DNA from: Thermoplasmatales archaeon
GTDB lineage: Archaea > Thermoplasmatota > E2 > DHVEG-1
Assembly (NCBI GenBank): GCA_023128855.1
Contig: JAGMDE010000102.1
Location: forward strand, 1-6,587
Length of the DNA stretch: 6,587 bases
Direction of reading: 5' to 3'
Shown here: in pieces, positions 1 to 6,587 of the stretch
Position numbering within the stretch: position 1 is the first letter of the stretch
Layout of the letters: each line of letters opens with the position of its first letter
Program-made: the position numbers and the translations under genes
The notes under the pieces: model-generated
What the model saw: the letters and a program-made list of their open reading frames with translations, nothing else
The model's database searches: none
What the model was told of the DNA's origin: nothing

Positions 1-1568
1 CCTTCATCTGCATCTTTTACACCAGGGGCAAACACAGATCCTTTTAATGTGAAATCATCATATATTTTAACCCAGTATTTTTTGGATTTTGCTATTATTT
101 CTGCACCGTTGATTGTAAGTGAAATTAATCCTCTTTCCTTTGTTACCATTCCAAACTGTGTACTATTGTGCATAATTTTTTGGTAGGGATATCTTCCTCT
201 GATAGTACAATCTTTTAAAAGCTGCTCAGCTGTTTTTTTACCAAATTGATAAGAAGCAAAGCCTTGCATGTCGTCTACTAATTTTGTTTGAGGTTTTACT
301 TGATCATAATCGTTGACAGTTTTCTTTAACACTTTTGAAAGTTTTTCAAGTGATTTATCTGAAGTTGGTCTATCGATGCAGGTTTTCTCTGGATTTTTTA
401 AAAGATCTTCAACGAAATCCATGATTCCTTTAGGAAGATGTGAAATAATTTTATCGTATTTGTTGGTCTTAAGATAGGCAGTAAGCAATGTTCTTATCAT
501 CTTTTTTTCATCTTCATCCCACACACCTGTAACTGGTATATCATATGAAGATGCAGGATAAACTAGTTCAAGTTCTCTTGGAACAAGACCCATTGGTGAT
601 GTTACAATCATTTCATGTACAATGAAAGGATTTCCAGATGTAATTAATTTGTCTCTGAAAAATTTATGAGATTTGGAAAACGAATAAGGTTTCTTTGCAG
701 AGCATGGGAGAAGAAGCAATATTTTTGCAGAGTCTGGTTTTTTATAACTCTCTATAACTCTTTTTTGAAATCGTTTTATATCTGGTCTTAAAAGTGACTC
801 TTTAGAATTTGCTAAAACCTTTGCATTACTTGCAATTGGCGTTCTTTTTTCTAAAAAATTATTATGATTTGTATCAAGATTTCTAAGGATTGCTGTTAGA
901 TTTGGATCAGCTTTAACTCGTGTTTCAACAAGACCTCGTAGATTTCCTTGGTTGATTGCATTTCTAATATGTTTTATTTCTTTTAAAATTTCATAATAAT
1001 TATGATTCAGAATATCCTGGAATTTCATATCTGATGGTTTGCCAGTGAATTTGCTGCAGGATGGGCAATCACAGGGTAATTCTTGAATGTCATTCTTGTT
1101 ATGTTTTACGTTTGGAAATAGCAATATATCATTTCTTGCAGCTATAATTGCAGAAGTAGAATCAAATAAATCTATTCCCATGTAAGATAATAAGGAAAGA
1201 TTAGTTGGATCTCCAATGCTTGGCGGATATATCATCTTTTGATAACCTATTTTTTCTCTAAGTTCTACAATGAAGTTTACAAAATTTCTAGGTTGTTGGA
1301 ATAGTTGATAAGCATTTACTAAAATAAAAACAGAGTCAGATTTATCTTTCAATGTATTTTCCGTTATATGAATAGATTGTTTTGGAATCTGTAATGATGG
1401 TTTATCTTTACGTCTTTTTGTGTTTGTTGTTATTATATCTGCAAAGTTAGGAGCTTTAAAACGACCAGTGTTTACAAATAATATGTTTGGTGTAACAACT
1501 TGTTTGTTATCGATTAAAAGTTCTCCAATTCTTGCAGGTCCGTCTCTTTGCTTCACACTGAATTTCAT
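1..1568 (-). CDS. arcS: Archaeosine synthase ArcS (TgtA2), C-terminus cut by window edge
   Basis: ArcS acts on tRNA already carrying preQ0 at D-loop position 15. In the known pathway it joins lysine to the preQ0 nitrile, and a radical-SAM partner (RaSEA) then releases archaeosine. I read 522 codons from ATG at 1568 without a stop; the family is usually a little under 600 residues, so only the tail is missing. Residues 1-220 are TGT-like and keep a zinc site: C166, C168, C171 and probably H189 (CDCPSC, then LNHN). Residues 288-301 (PCSAKKPYSFSKSH) match the ArcS signature PCX3KPYX2SX2H exactly, which separates ArcS from the transglycosylase TgtA. A PUA RNA-binding domain starts near residue 473 (KGSVFAPGVKDAD) and is truncated. 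The start is supported by the family-like N-terminus MKFSVKQRDGPARIG and a TATA box about 25 nt upstream. There is no ribosome binding site. No other archaeosine gene is visible nearby. Confidence 0.94.
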   Translation of the reverse strand, partial: MKFSVKQRDGPARIGELLIDNKQVVTPNILFVNTGRFKAPNFADIITTNTKRRKDKPSLQIPKQSIHITENTLKDKSDSVFILVNAYQLFQQPRNFVNFIVELREKIGYQKMIYPPSIGDPTNLSLLSYMGIDLFDSTSAIIAARNDILLFPNVKHNKNDIQELPCDCPSCSKFTGKPSDMKFQDILNHNYYEILKEIKHIRNAINQGNLRGLVETRVKADPNLTAILRNLDTNHNNFLEKRTPIASNAKVLANSKESLLRPDIKRFQKRVIESYKKPDSAKILLLLPCSAKKPYSFSKSHKFFRDKLITSGNPFIVHEMIVTSPMGLVPRELELVYPASSYDIPVTGVWDEDEKKMIRTLLTAYLKTNKYDKIISHLPKGIMDFVEDLLKNPEKTCIDRPTSDKSLEKLSKVLKKTVNDYDQVKPQTKLVDDMQGFASYQFGKKTAEQLLKDCTIRGRYPYQKIMHNSTQFGMVTKERGLISLTINGAEIIAKSKKYWVKIYDDFTLKGSVFAPGVKDADE

Positions 1569-1588
1569 TATTTCGAGGTATTAGTTTC

Positions 1589-1597
1589 TATTTAAAG
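1589..1597 (-). promoter_or_regulatory. TATA box of arcS, implying a leaderless transcript
   Basis: The minus strand reads CTTTAAATA here, a good archaeal TATA element. Its centre lies about 25 nt upstream of the arcS ATG, the distance at which archaeal transcription normally starts. The sequence between box and ATG has no Shine-Dalgarno motif. Together these suggest that transcription starts at or within a base or two of the start codon. No convincing purine-rich BRE is seen next to the box, so the call rests on box and spacing. Confidence 0.55.
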
Positions 1598-1623
1598 AAC
1601 ATTTAGTATCTGTACCTAGTAAA

Positions 1624-1697
1624 TTCTAATCATGAGGCTAATATAGAGGTTCAAACTCTAATCATAAAAGATGATGCGAGTCTTAGGCTCTTATCAC
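1624..1697. repeat. Degenerate decamer at exact 32-bp steps
   Basis: Three copies of a CTCTAATCAT-like decamer start at 1624 (TTCTAATCAT), 1656 (CTCTAATCAT) and 1688 (CTCTTATCAC), each 32 bp apart. A weaker fourth (CGCTATCCAT) starts at 1723. The sequence between decamers is not conserved between units. The array lies upstream of the arcS TATA box and downstream of the membrane-protein gene. Thirty-two base pairs is about three helical turns, so a protein-binding array on one DNA face is possible; decay of an old tandem repeat is the other explanation. Confidence 0.45.
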
Positions 1698-1700
1698 TGT
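1656..1700 (+). repeat. Dispersed intergenic repeat, copy A
   Basis: This 45-bp stretch aligns without gaps to 3323-3367 in the same orientation, with 37 of 45 bases identical (33 of 39 over the last 39). It includes two units of the 32-bp periodic decamer. The 9-mer TAATTAGAG follows at 1744-1752, and also after copy B at 3372-3380. The remainder of the 1569-1791 gap shows no ORF, tRNA or clear terminator; AT-rich sequence just downstream of the membrane-protein gene could end its transcript, but no strong T-run hairpin is present. Confidence 0.6.
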
Positions 1701-1791
1701 TTATAATCTTAGTCTCTAGTTACGCTATCCATAAATCAAAATATAATTAGAGGTTTTTTACACTGAATTTAATTTCAACTGGAAAAGCTAT

Positions 1792-2400
1792 CTAGATATC
1801 AGTTTTAGTTTTTTTTAATATTAGTCCTGATGAAGCCAAAGTAATTAATCCTGCTATCGCCATCAAATACCAAGCAATTCCAGGACCTGCAGAGATCGCC
1901 ATCCCCTCCACGTTTAAATTCATCCAGAAAGAAGGATTAGAACCTCCAAAAGGTATTGTTTGGCTTGAACCATAATAAATTTCTTGTGATGTTTGAATAG
2001 TGTTTATTGTTCCCATCATGAAATAAAAAATTGCTATTATTGCCATGATAAATGTTACAATTCCAAAGCTAATTCCAATGCGTCTCATATTTTTAAGACT
2101 CCCGAAATGATAATGAATTCCTAGTATTCCAATTAATGCTAATATTGAAGTAATAAGAGCCGCAATAGCAATAAATAAGACAGTTCCAATATACTCCATT
2201 CCTTCGCTTTCTCCATGACTCATAGAAACATCTCCCGAATATAGCGTTTTCATCGTTATTCTATCTAAATATATATCTAAACTCATCATTCCTGCCCCAG
2301 ATATTAAACCTCCACTACTGTACCAAGGCATAAAAAAGGATACCAAAATAAGAATTAGCACTATAATCATACTAATTAATGCATACATTTCTCTCTTCAT
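1792..2400 (-). CDS. Four-helix membrane protein of unknown function
   Basis: This 202-residue protein is not recognised as a named family. It has four hydrophobic helices at about residues 7-24, 70-96, 108-130 and 173-195. K/R residues at the N-terminus (MKRE), in the short 97-107 loop (KNMRR) and at the C-terminus (KKTK) put both ends and that loop in the cytoplasm. Two loops, 25-68 (starting PWYSSGG) and 131-172 (with SNPSFWMNL), would then face outside. There are no cysteines and no catalytic or transporter motif that I can see. The start is well supported by the minus-strand sequence GAGAGGAGA, with GGAG 7 nt before ATG. The gene is divergent from the exported protein at 2508, and both proteins begin MKRE; a shared role at the cell surface is only an inference from position. 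Confidence 0.8.
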   Translation of the reverse strand: MKREMYALISMIIVLILILVSFFMPWYSSGGLISGAGMMSLDIYLDRITMKTLYSGDVSMSHGESEGMEYIGTVLFIAIAALITSILALIGILGIHYHFGSLKNMRRIGISFGIVTFIMAIIAIFYFMMGTINTIQTSQEIYYGSSQTIPFGGSNPSFWMNLNVEGMAISAGPGIAWYLMAIAGLITLASSGLILKKTKTDI

Positions 2401-2407
2401 CCAATAT

Positions 2408-2411
2408 CTCC
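2408..2411 (-). promoter_or_regulatory. Shine-Dalgarno site of the four-helix membrane protein gene
   Basis: GGAG on the minus strand, within the longer purine run GAGAGGAGA, lies 7 nt before the ATG at 2400. It fixes the start codon and shows a leadered mRNA, unlike arcS next to it. Confidence 0.75.
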
Positions 2412-2456
2412 TCTCTTAAAATCAGTTAACCACATATAAGTGTATTCTTATTAAGG

Positions 2457-2468
2457 ATAAATTATAAG
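2457..2468. promoter_or_regulatory. Candidate bidirectional TATA region between divergent genes
   Basis: The AT-rich segment reads AAATTATAAG on the plus strand and CTTATAATTT on the minus strand. It lies about 45 nt before the plus-strand ATG and about 60 nt before the minus-strand ATG, leaving room for short leaders carrying the two ribosome binding sites. Other weak TATA-like stretches exist at 2433-2439 and 2481-2488. The 107-bp gap must hold both promoters; which box serves which gene cannot be decided by eye. Confidence 0.35.
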
Positions 2469-2495
2469 CCCTGAAATCACTTTATATTACATATT

Positions 2496-2500
2496 GAGGA
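2496..2500 (+). promoter_or_regulatory. Shine-Dalgarno site of the exported protein gene
   Basis: GAGGA lies 7 nt before the ATG at 2508 and supports that start codon. Confidence 0.7.
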
Positions 2501-2507
2501 AAGACCA

Positions 2508-3263
2508 ATGAAAAGAGAGATAATCTTTGTCATAGTTGGTGTAATAACTATCATCGCAATTATTTTATCGTACTTGGTTTTCAATGTTAATTTCACATAT
2601 GATGCAGGAGAAATGGAACTTATCAGTTTAACTGAAACATCTGAGGGAGAGAACATAACAGTTTTTGCGGAAATCACAGGTGCTTCCCCTTCATCTGGAA
2701 TTTACCCTAATATCGAACATGAATCATTATTTGGTATTTGTTCAGCTAGTCCGTATTCTCACATGGAACATCTTGGAGGTAATAACTATTCTGTAACATT
2801 TCAGGGATATAACTATGGTGGATATAACGGCACAGAAATCTGGTTCGTAATTTATTATGGAACTAACATTCTTGCAGAGAGAATAATTCAGATTGGTCAT
2901 GTTGAAAGAAGTGATATTTCAACCCTTACCATTACTAACATAACACAAGAACCTAAAAATCCAACAACGTCAACACTTTCAGTTACTATAACAGCTGATA
3001 TTACTAGCAATGCTAACATAACAGAAATTGAAACGAACCGGCATATATTTGGAAAATCATCACGTAGTAGTGGAGGTGGAAGTGGTCATATAATAAATGA
3101 TACCCTTGTATTTGACATTTCTCTTACGATGGGTGGAGGATATTTTGCAGATTCGCAAGAAGTAAAAACTTATCCTGCTGGAAGTAAAGTGTTTTATCAA
3201 ATTACAGCAGAAGATGAGTTAGGAAATACGGCTCTTTATACGGATAATTTTACGATATCCTAA
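2508..3263 (+). CDS. Exported, membrane-anchored surface protein with two probable Ig-like domains
   Basis: This 251-residue protein has one hydrophobic segment (about residues 5-25) after a basic MKR start, so it is likely anchored in the membrane with the remainder outside. There is no lipobox cysteine. The exterior part looks like two beta-rich modules, about 35-130 and 138-251. The second ends PAGSKVFYQITAEDELGNTA, a pattern common at the end of Ig-like or fibronectin-type domains of archaeal and bacterial surface proteins. Eight Asn-X-Ser/Thr sequons (N28, N49, N93, N107, N144, N170, N197, N247) suggest N-glycosylation. A Ser/Gly-rich stretch (184-193) may be a loop. There is one cysteine (C78) and no visible catalytic motif. 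It is divergent from the four-helix membrane protein and convergent with the activase gene. The exact function and partner are unknown. Confidence 0.8.
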   Translation: MKREIIFVIVGVITIIAIILSYLVFNVNFTYDAGEMELISLTETSEGENITVFAEITGASPSSGIYPNIEHESLFGICSASPYSHMEHLGGNNYSVTFQGYNYGGYNGTEIWFVIYYGTNILAERIIQIGHVERSDISTLTITNITQEPKNPTTSTLSVTITADITSNANITEIETNRHIFGKSSRSSGGGSGHIINDTLVFDISLTMGGGYFADSQEVKTYPAGSKVFYQITAEDELGNTALYTDNFTIS

Positions 3264-3322
3264 TATTACTCATTACATTTCAACAATAAAACCTACTAGG
3301 TATGACATTGTTATCTGACAGG

Positions 3323-3367
3323 CGCTAGTCATAAAACATAATACGACTCTTAGTCTCTAATCACTGT
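3323..3367 (+). repeat. Dispersed intergenic repeat, copy B
   Basis: This is the partner of 1656-1700: same orientation, ungapped, 37 of 45 bases identical. It holds two periodic decamers 32 bp apart, CGCTAGTCAT at 3323 and CTCTAATCAC at 3355, the same phase as in copy A. It lies between two convergent gene ends, where no promoter is expected, so it is better explained as a dispersed or duplicated element than as an operator of one gene. Confidence 0.6.
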
Positions 3368-3380
3368 ACATTAATTAGAG
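3355..3380. other. Small inverted repeat between convergent genes
   Basis: CTCTAAT (3355-3361) and ATTAGAG (3374-3380) are perfect complements around a 12-nt loop. The hairpin is AT-rich and lacks an adjoining T-run, so it is only a weak terminator candidate. It lies in the 3264-3443 gap between the ends of the exported-protein and activase genes; I see nothing else there besides repeat copy B. Confidence 0.35.
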
Positions 3381-3443
3381 TTTCTAAGGAGAAACATTTA
3401 ATAATAACCACATTTTATGAAAATACCATAGAAATGGATATGT

Positions 3444-6400
3444 TTAATCTATAGTTTTAAGATAGTTAAGATGCGGTATTAAAACCTTATTGTGATCGCC
3501 AGTACCATCATAAAGAATGTTGATGATTGGCACATTATATTCTTTTTGTATACGTTCAAATATAGCGGTAGAAATGATTCCCGGGCAACAAAAAATTGGA
3601 TTGACATTAATAATAGCATCGGCTAATCCCTTATTTAGAGCGATAATGGCTCTTCCCAAACTAAGCGGTGTTTCACCCGCTAACTCCTTTTCTATTCCAT
3701 ATTCGTCCAATACGCGAAACAATTCACCCATCGTGGGTTCCTCTTGATCCAATAAAAGTGGTTGAACGATTTTTTCATAATTTTTTTCCATCTTTTTCAA
3801 TACATAATATTCTAGGTCGGCCCACAAATATTTGAATAATCGTTTATGTTTTTTTAATATATGGATGTCTAGAGCTCTATGAAAAAGAATCAGTTCGGTC
3901 GTAGATGGAATCAATAGTTCTCCACCGAGCTCTTCCACTATTTTTATAACGTCCTGATTGAGCATAGGATTATATTTTGCATACAAGTCACCGACAATAG
4001 CTAGTTTGGGTTTTGTAACATGCCTTGTTTTGATTGACTGAAACATATCAAAAACTTTTCGAAAAACTGTTTTCAAATTTTGCTTCTTCAAAATTGCTTC
4101 GTTGATCAGTTCAATAGCCTTTTTATTTACTCTATCTGTCTCACCCGCATTTATCTCATAAGGTTTGATTTTGGCATTAAGTTTCTTTAATAAGCAGCCG
4201 ATAATATTACATTCCCAAATAGTCAAGTTCATTGAGAGGGGTGTATGAGGTAAAGCATCAAGCATGTTCGCGGTATATACTTGTAAATTTTGCCAGCCAA
4301 TTTTTTCAAAAACCATTTTTGCAAGTATTGGAAATTGCGAAAAATTACAGGCAAGACAAATAGTAGGGATATAAAATGTAGTTTTATCTGGATCTAGATT
4401 ATATTGTTCAATACTGTTGATAACTCCACCAATCATAGCAACAATTGGTAAACATTCACCTCCGTTTACGTGTCTGGAACCCATATTGATAGTAGCTTCA
4501 TTTTCATCCATGAGAATAGTTTTATAACCATAAGCCTTCAGTGTAGTTGCTATGAATTTAAATACAACATCATCAACATGGGGGATTAAAATAGTATTTT
4601 CTTTTTTTAGTCTATTAAATTGTGGTGTGTAACTAGGAGGGCTAAAAACCTTCTTATTTTCCTTCCAATTTTTAAAGGCTTCAATCCCCGCTTCGATTCT
4701 TGTAATATAACCTATATCAGATCCATGTGCATCTAACTGCATAATGATAAACGGCTTGCCGCATCTATCCATGATCTCCTTAAAATATTCCACGATAAAT
4801 GAATCGGGGCTGCATCTGAAATTCGTAAGATATATGGGAAATAAATTATCGTTTTTTATAATAAATTCTGCAGCTTTTAATAATTTTTGACCATAGTTCC
4901 AATGCATCTTATCAAAAAATTGATGACTATAATCAAAGGATATGTCATTGGGTGCAATCATATCCTGAATAAGGACTTTATGGCCCATATCAGTGATCTT
5001 ATTTGGAATATCGATATTGATGACTTTATCTAAAGTATTATACGGTCTTCCCAATATTGCAATGGCTATTTCGTCGTTGGTTTTAGTTTTATGGAGTTCT
5101 TCCTTCCCAAATTTTTCCAGTTGGCTCTTAGCTTTTAAAAATAGGTTATACGCCGTTGAGTAGGCGTTTTTAACTTCTTTTTCGGTCACATCTAATTTTC
5201 CGTTAAAAGACTTATATATCCTTTGACTGATTTTTTGGATGCTTTCATCAAAGTCTATTATTGGATCAATAATTTTGTTTTCAATATCAAAGGCAGGCAG
5301 TGATTTAAAAACCATTGGCAAATATTCTGTGTAATAACAAAAATTGCAATCTTTTTCTTTTTTTAATGTCAATTTTAAATTATCTTTATTCAACAGATCT
5401 TTTTCTCTGATCATTGCCGGAAAAAAGATGTAATCTACATTTTTATTCAGTAAATATTGCATATGCCCATGACTCATGGTAATTGGTGCGCAAAACTCAG
5501 CAGTTAACAACGACATACCTCTATCAATTGTCTGCCTAGAAGAATATGATATATTAACCTCATAACCTAATAAATTAAAAAACGTCTTCCATAAACTTTG
5601 ATATTCAAACATAAATAAACAATTAGGAATTCCAATTTTTTCGTTTTTCCTGACTTTTGTTTTTATATTAATACTCATAATCTCGTCATGTTTTTTTATG
5701 GCATCAAAAAATTTCCTCTCCTTTTTTCTTGGTTTTTTATCTGTGTAATCTCTGCCGCACATCATACCATAAGCAACAGTTCTTTCATTACTCTTAAACA
5801 AAGTTAATTTACAGGTATTATCACATAACTCGCATGTCTCAGTCTCTGTAACTGTTTTAACATTAGCAAATTCTAAACCAATAAATTTTGTTTTTTTACG
5901 ATTCCGTTCTATCAATAGCAGACATACACCCCAAGCGCCTGTTACATGGCAATACTGAGAAACGTGTATTGGCTTTCCTAATAGCTCTTCAAAAGCAGCA
6001 ACTAATGCCTTATTTCTTGCAGTTGCTCCTTGAAAATAGACCCGATTGCCGATAAAAGCTCTGTTAACTACTTTGTTTATATAATTATCCCGAACTGAGT
6101 AAAGTACCGCTGCAAGTAGTTGGCGTTTGCTCCAACCTCTTGATAATAAAACATTGATATCCCGCTCCATATAAACAGTACAACGGTCACTAGTATAGGG
6201 TGCCTTAACACCTAAGGCTAAATCTGCATAGTCCTCAATTTTGACATCAAGTTTTTTTGCTTGCTCCTCAATGAAACTCCCGGTTCCTGCAGCACAAACA
6301 TAATTCATAACTGAATTATAGACAGAGCCATCTTTAATTTGAGTAAATTTTGAATCTTGTCCACCAATTTCAATAATCGTGTCTACTTTGTGATCAATAA

Positions 6401-6587
6401 ATATTGCTGCTTTTGCATGTGCAGTGATTTCATTTATTTCAAAATCGGCGTCGATGACCGCTTTAACTAATTTTCTACCAGAGCCTGTTGTGCCTACTGC
6501 TTTTATTTCAAATTGGATTTCGTTTTTTTGGATGAAATCGATTATACATTTAAAAATACGTTTTGTAGCGTCTATTGGATCTCCTGA
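3444..6587 (-). CDS. Large acyl-CoA dehydratase activase fusion (BcrAD/BadFG ATPase, DUF2229, HgdB-like), 5' end outside window
   Basis: The frame is open from the window edge to TAA at 3444-3446, giving 1047 visible residues (numbered from the edge). It belongs to the ATP-driven activases that pass low-potential electrons to 2-hydroxyacyl-CoA dehydratases or related double-cubane-cluster enzymes. Visible residues 1-235 are an ASKHA ATPase lacking its first 45 or so residues: TTGSGRKLV, NEITAHAKAA, EIGGQDSK (73-80) and MNYVCAAGTGSFIEEQA. C98 and C136 (DRCTVYMERD) are the two cysteines that in activase dimers hold the bridging [4Fe-4S] cluster. A cysteine group follows (C252, C255, C259, C277). 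DUF2229 starts near 318 (IGIPNC; AEFCAPITMSHGH; CNFCYYTEYLP). HgdB-like motifs come next: LGRPYN, FRCSPDSF, GGECLP, CLACNFSQFP and IFCCPG. The in-frame ATG at 6308 falls inside the ATPase motif block and is not the start. Relatives are often about 1400 residues with two ATPase domains; whether a first one exists here lies off the edge. The substrate cannot be named from this window. Confidence 0.93.
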   Translation of the reverse strand, partial: SGDPIDATKRIFKCIIDFIQKNEIQFEIKAVGTTGSGRKLVKAVIDADFEINEITAHAKAAIFIDHKVDTIIEIGGQDSKFTQIKDGSVYNSVMNYVCAAGTGSFIEEQAKKLDVKIEDYADLALGVKAPYTSDRCTVYMERDINVLLSRGWSKRQLLAAVLYSVRDNYINKVVNRAFIGNRVYFQGATARNKALVAAFEELLGKPIHVSQYCHVTGAWGVCLLLIERNRKKTKFIGLEFANVKTVTETETCELCDNTCKLTLFKSNERTVAYGMMCGRDYTDKKPRKKERKFFDAIKKHDEIMSINIKTKVRKNEKIGIPNCLFMFEYQSLWKTFFNLLGYEVNISYSSRQTIDRGMSLLTAEFCAPITMSHGHMQYLLNKNVDYIFFPAMIREKDLLNKDNLKLTLKKEKDCNFCYYTEYLPMVFKSLPAFDIENKIIDPIIDFDESIQKISQRIYKSFNGKLDVTEKEVKNAYSTAYNLFLKAKSQLEKFGKEELHKTKTNDEIAIAILGRPYNTLDKVINIDIPNKITDMGHKVLIQDMIAPNDISFDYSHQFFDKMHWNYGQKLLKAAEFIIKNDNLFPIYLTNFRCSPDSFIVEYFKEIMDRCGKPFIIMQLDAHGSDIGYITRIEAGIEAFKNWKENKKVFSPPSYTPQFNRLKKENTILIPHVDDVVFKFIATTLKAYGYKTILMDENEATINMGSRHVNGGECLPIVAMIGGVINSIEQYNLDPDKTTFYIPTICLACNFSQFPILAKMVFEKIGWQNLQVYTANMLDALPHTPLSMNLTIWECNIIGCLLKKLNAKIKPYEINAGETDRVNKKAIELINEAILKKQNLKTVFRKVFDMFQSIKTRHVTKPKLAIVGDLYAKYNPMLNQDVIKIVEELGGELLIPSTTELILFHRALDIHILKKHKRLFKYLWADLEYYVLKKMEKNYEKIVQPLLLDQEEPTMGELFRVLDEYGIEKELAGETPLSLGRAIIALNKGLADAIINVNPIFCCPGIISTAIFERIQKEYNVPIINILYDGTGDHNKVLIPHLNYLKTID

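Noticed and set aside
1644..1660. tRNA T-arm-like hairpin (TAGAG, loop GTTCAAA, CTCTA)
   Set aside because: The loop is out of register with a true T-loop, and no acceptor, D or anticodon arm can be drawn around it on either strand.
1670..1677. C-box-like ATGATGC, possible C/D box guide RNA
   Set aside because: The box is imperfect, no D box lies at a suitable distance, and the matching position in the second repeat copy does not keep it.
1671..1696. Hairpin TGATGCGAG / CTCTTATCA as a structured RNA
   Set aside because: The stem needs a mismatch and a wobble pair, and the equivalent bases in repeat copy B do not pair, so the structure is not conserved between copies.
1624..1732. CRISPR array suggested by the 32-bp periodicity
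   Set aside because: Only about 10 bases recur per unit, the copies are degenerate, and the spacing leaves no identical repeat of CRISPR length; no cas gene is present.
2477..2677. 66-codon open frame on the minus strand
   Set aside because: It lies antisense over the start of the exported protein gene, has no ribosome binding site or protein-like pattern, and covers that gene's promoter side.
3517..3747. 76-codon open frame on the plus strand
   Set aside because: It lies wholly antisense within the conserved HgdB-like C-terminus of the activase gene, so it is a chance shadow.
6306..6308. ATG as the start of the activase gene
   Set aside because: The frame continues upstream to the window edge and encodes conserved ATPase motifs (TTGSGRK, NEITAHAKAA, EIGGQDSK); the ATG encodes the Met of the MNYVCAAGTG motif.

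Overview
The window is AT-rich archaeal chromosomal DNA. The firmest evidence is a nearly complete archaeosine synthase (ArcS), a tRNA-modification enzyme confined to archaea. Leaderless-looking and TATA-type promoter signals fit, as does an exported protein with Asn-X-Ser/Thr sequons. A Thermoplasmatota-like, uncultured, fermentative or anaerobic euryarchaeon would fit the mix, but the lineage is an inference.

Layout: positions 1-1568 (minus) hold ArcS, cut at its C-terminus by the window edge. Positions 1569-1791 are non-coding and carry the ArcS promoter plus a degenerate decamer repeated at exact 32-bp steps. Positions 1792-2400 (minus) encode a four-helix membrane protein of unknown function. 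A 107-bp divergent intergenic region separates it from 2508-3263 (plus), an exported, membrane-anchored surface protein with two probable Ig-like domains. Positions 3264-3443 form a convergent intergenic region with a second, diverged copy of part of the 1569-1791 repeat and a small hairpin. Positions 3444-6587 (minus) are most of a very large protein of the 2-hydroxyacyl-CoA dehydratase activase family (BcrAD/BadFG ATPase, DUF2229 and HgdB-like regions). It runs off the right edge, so its true start is not here.

The genes do not form one pathway. ArcS is tRNA housekeeping. The activase fusion is an ATP-driven, iron-sulfur electron-transfer protein of anaerobic metabolism. The two unknown genes between them form a divergent membrane/surface pair that could share one control region, and this pair is bracketed by directly repeated intergenic sequence. 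That bracketed block, the 32-bp periodic motif and the multidomain activase are the points most worth following. I see no RNA gene, CRISPR array, insertion sequence or defence system.
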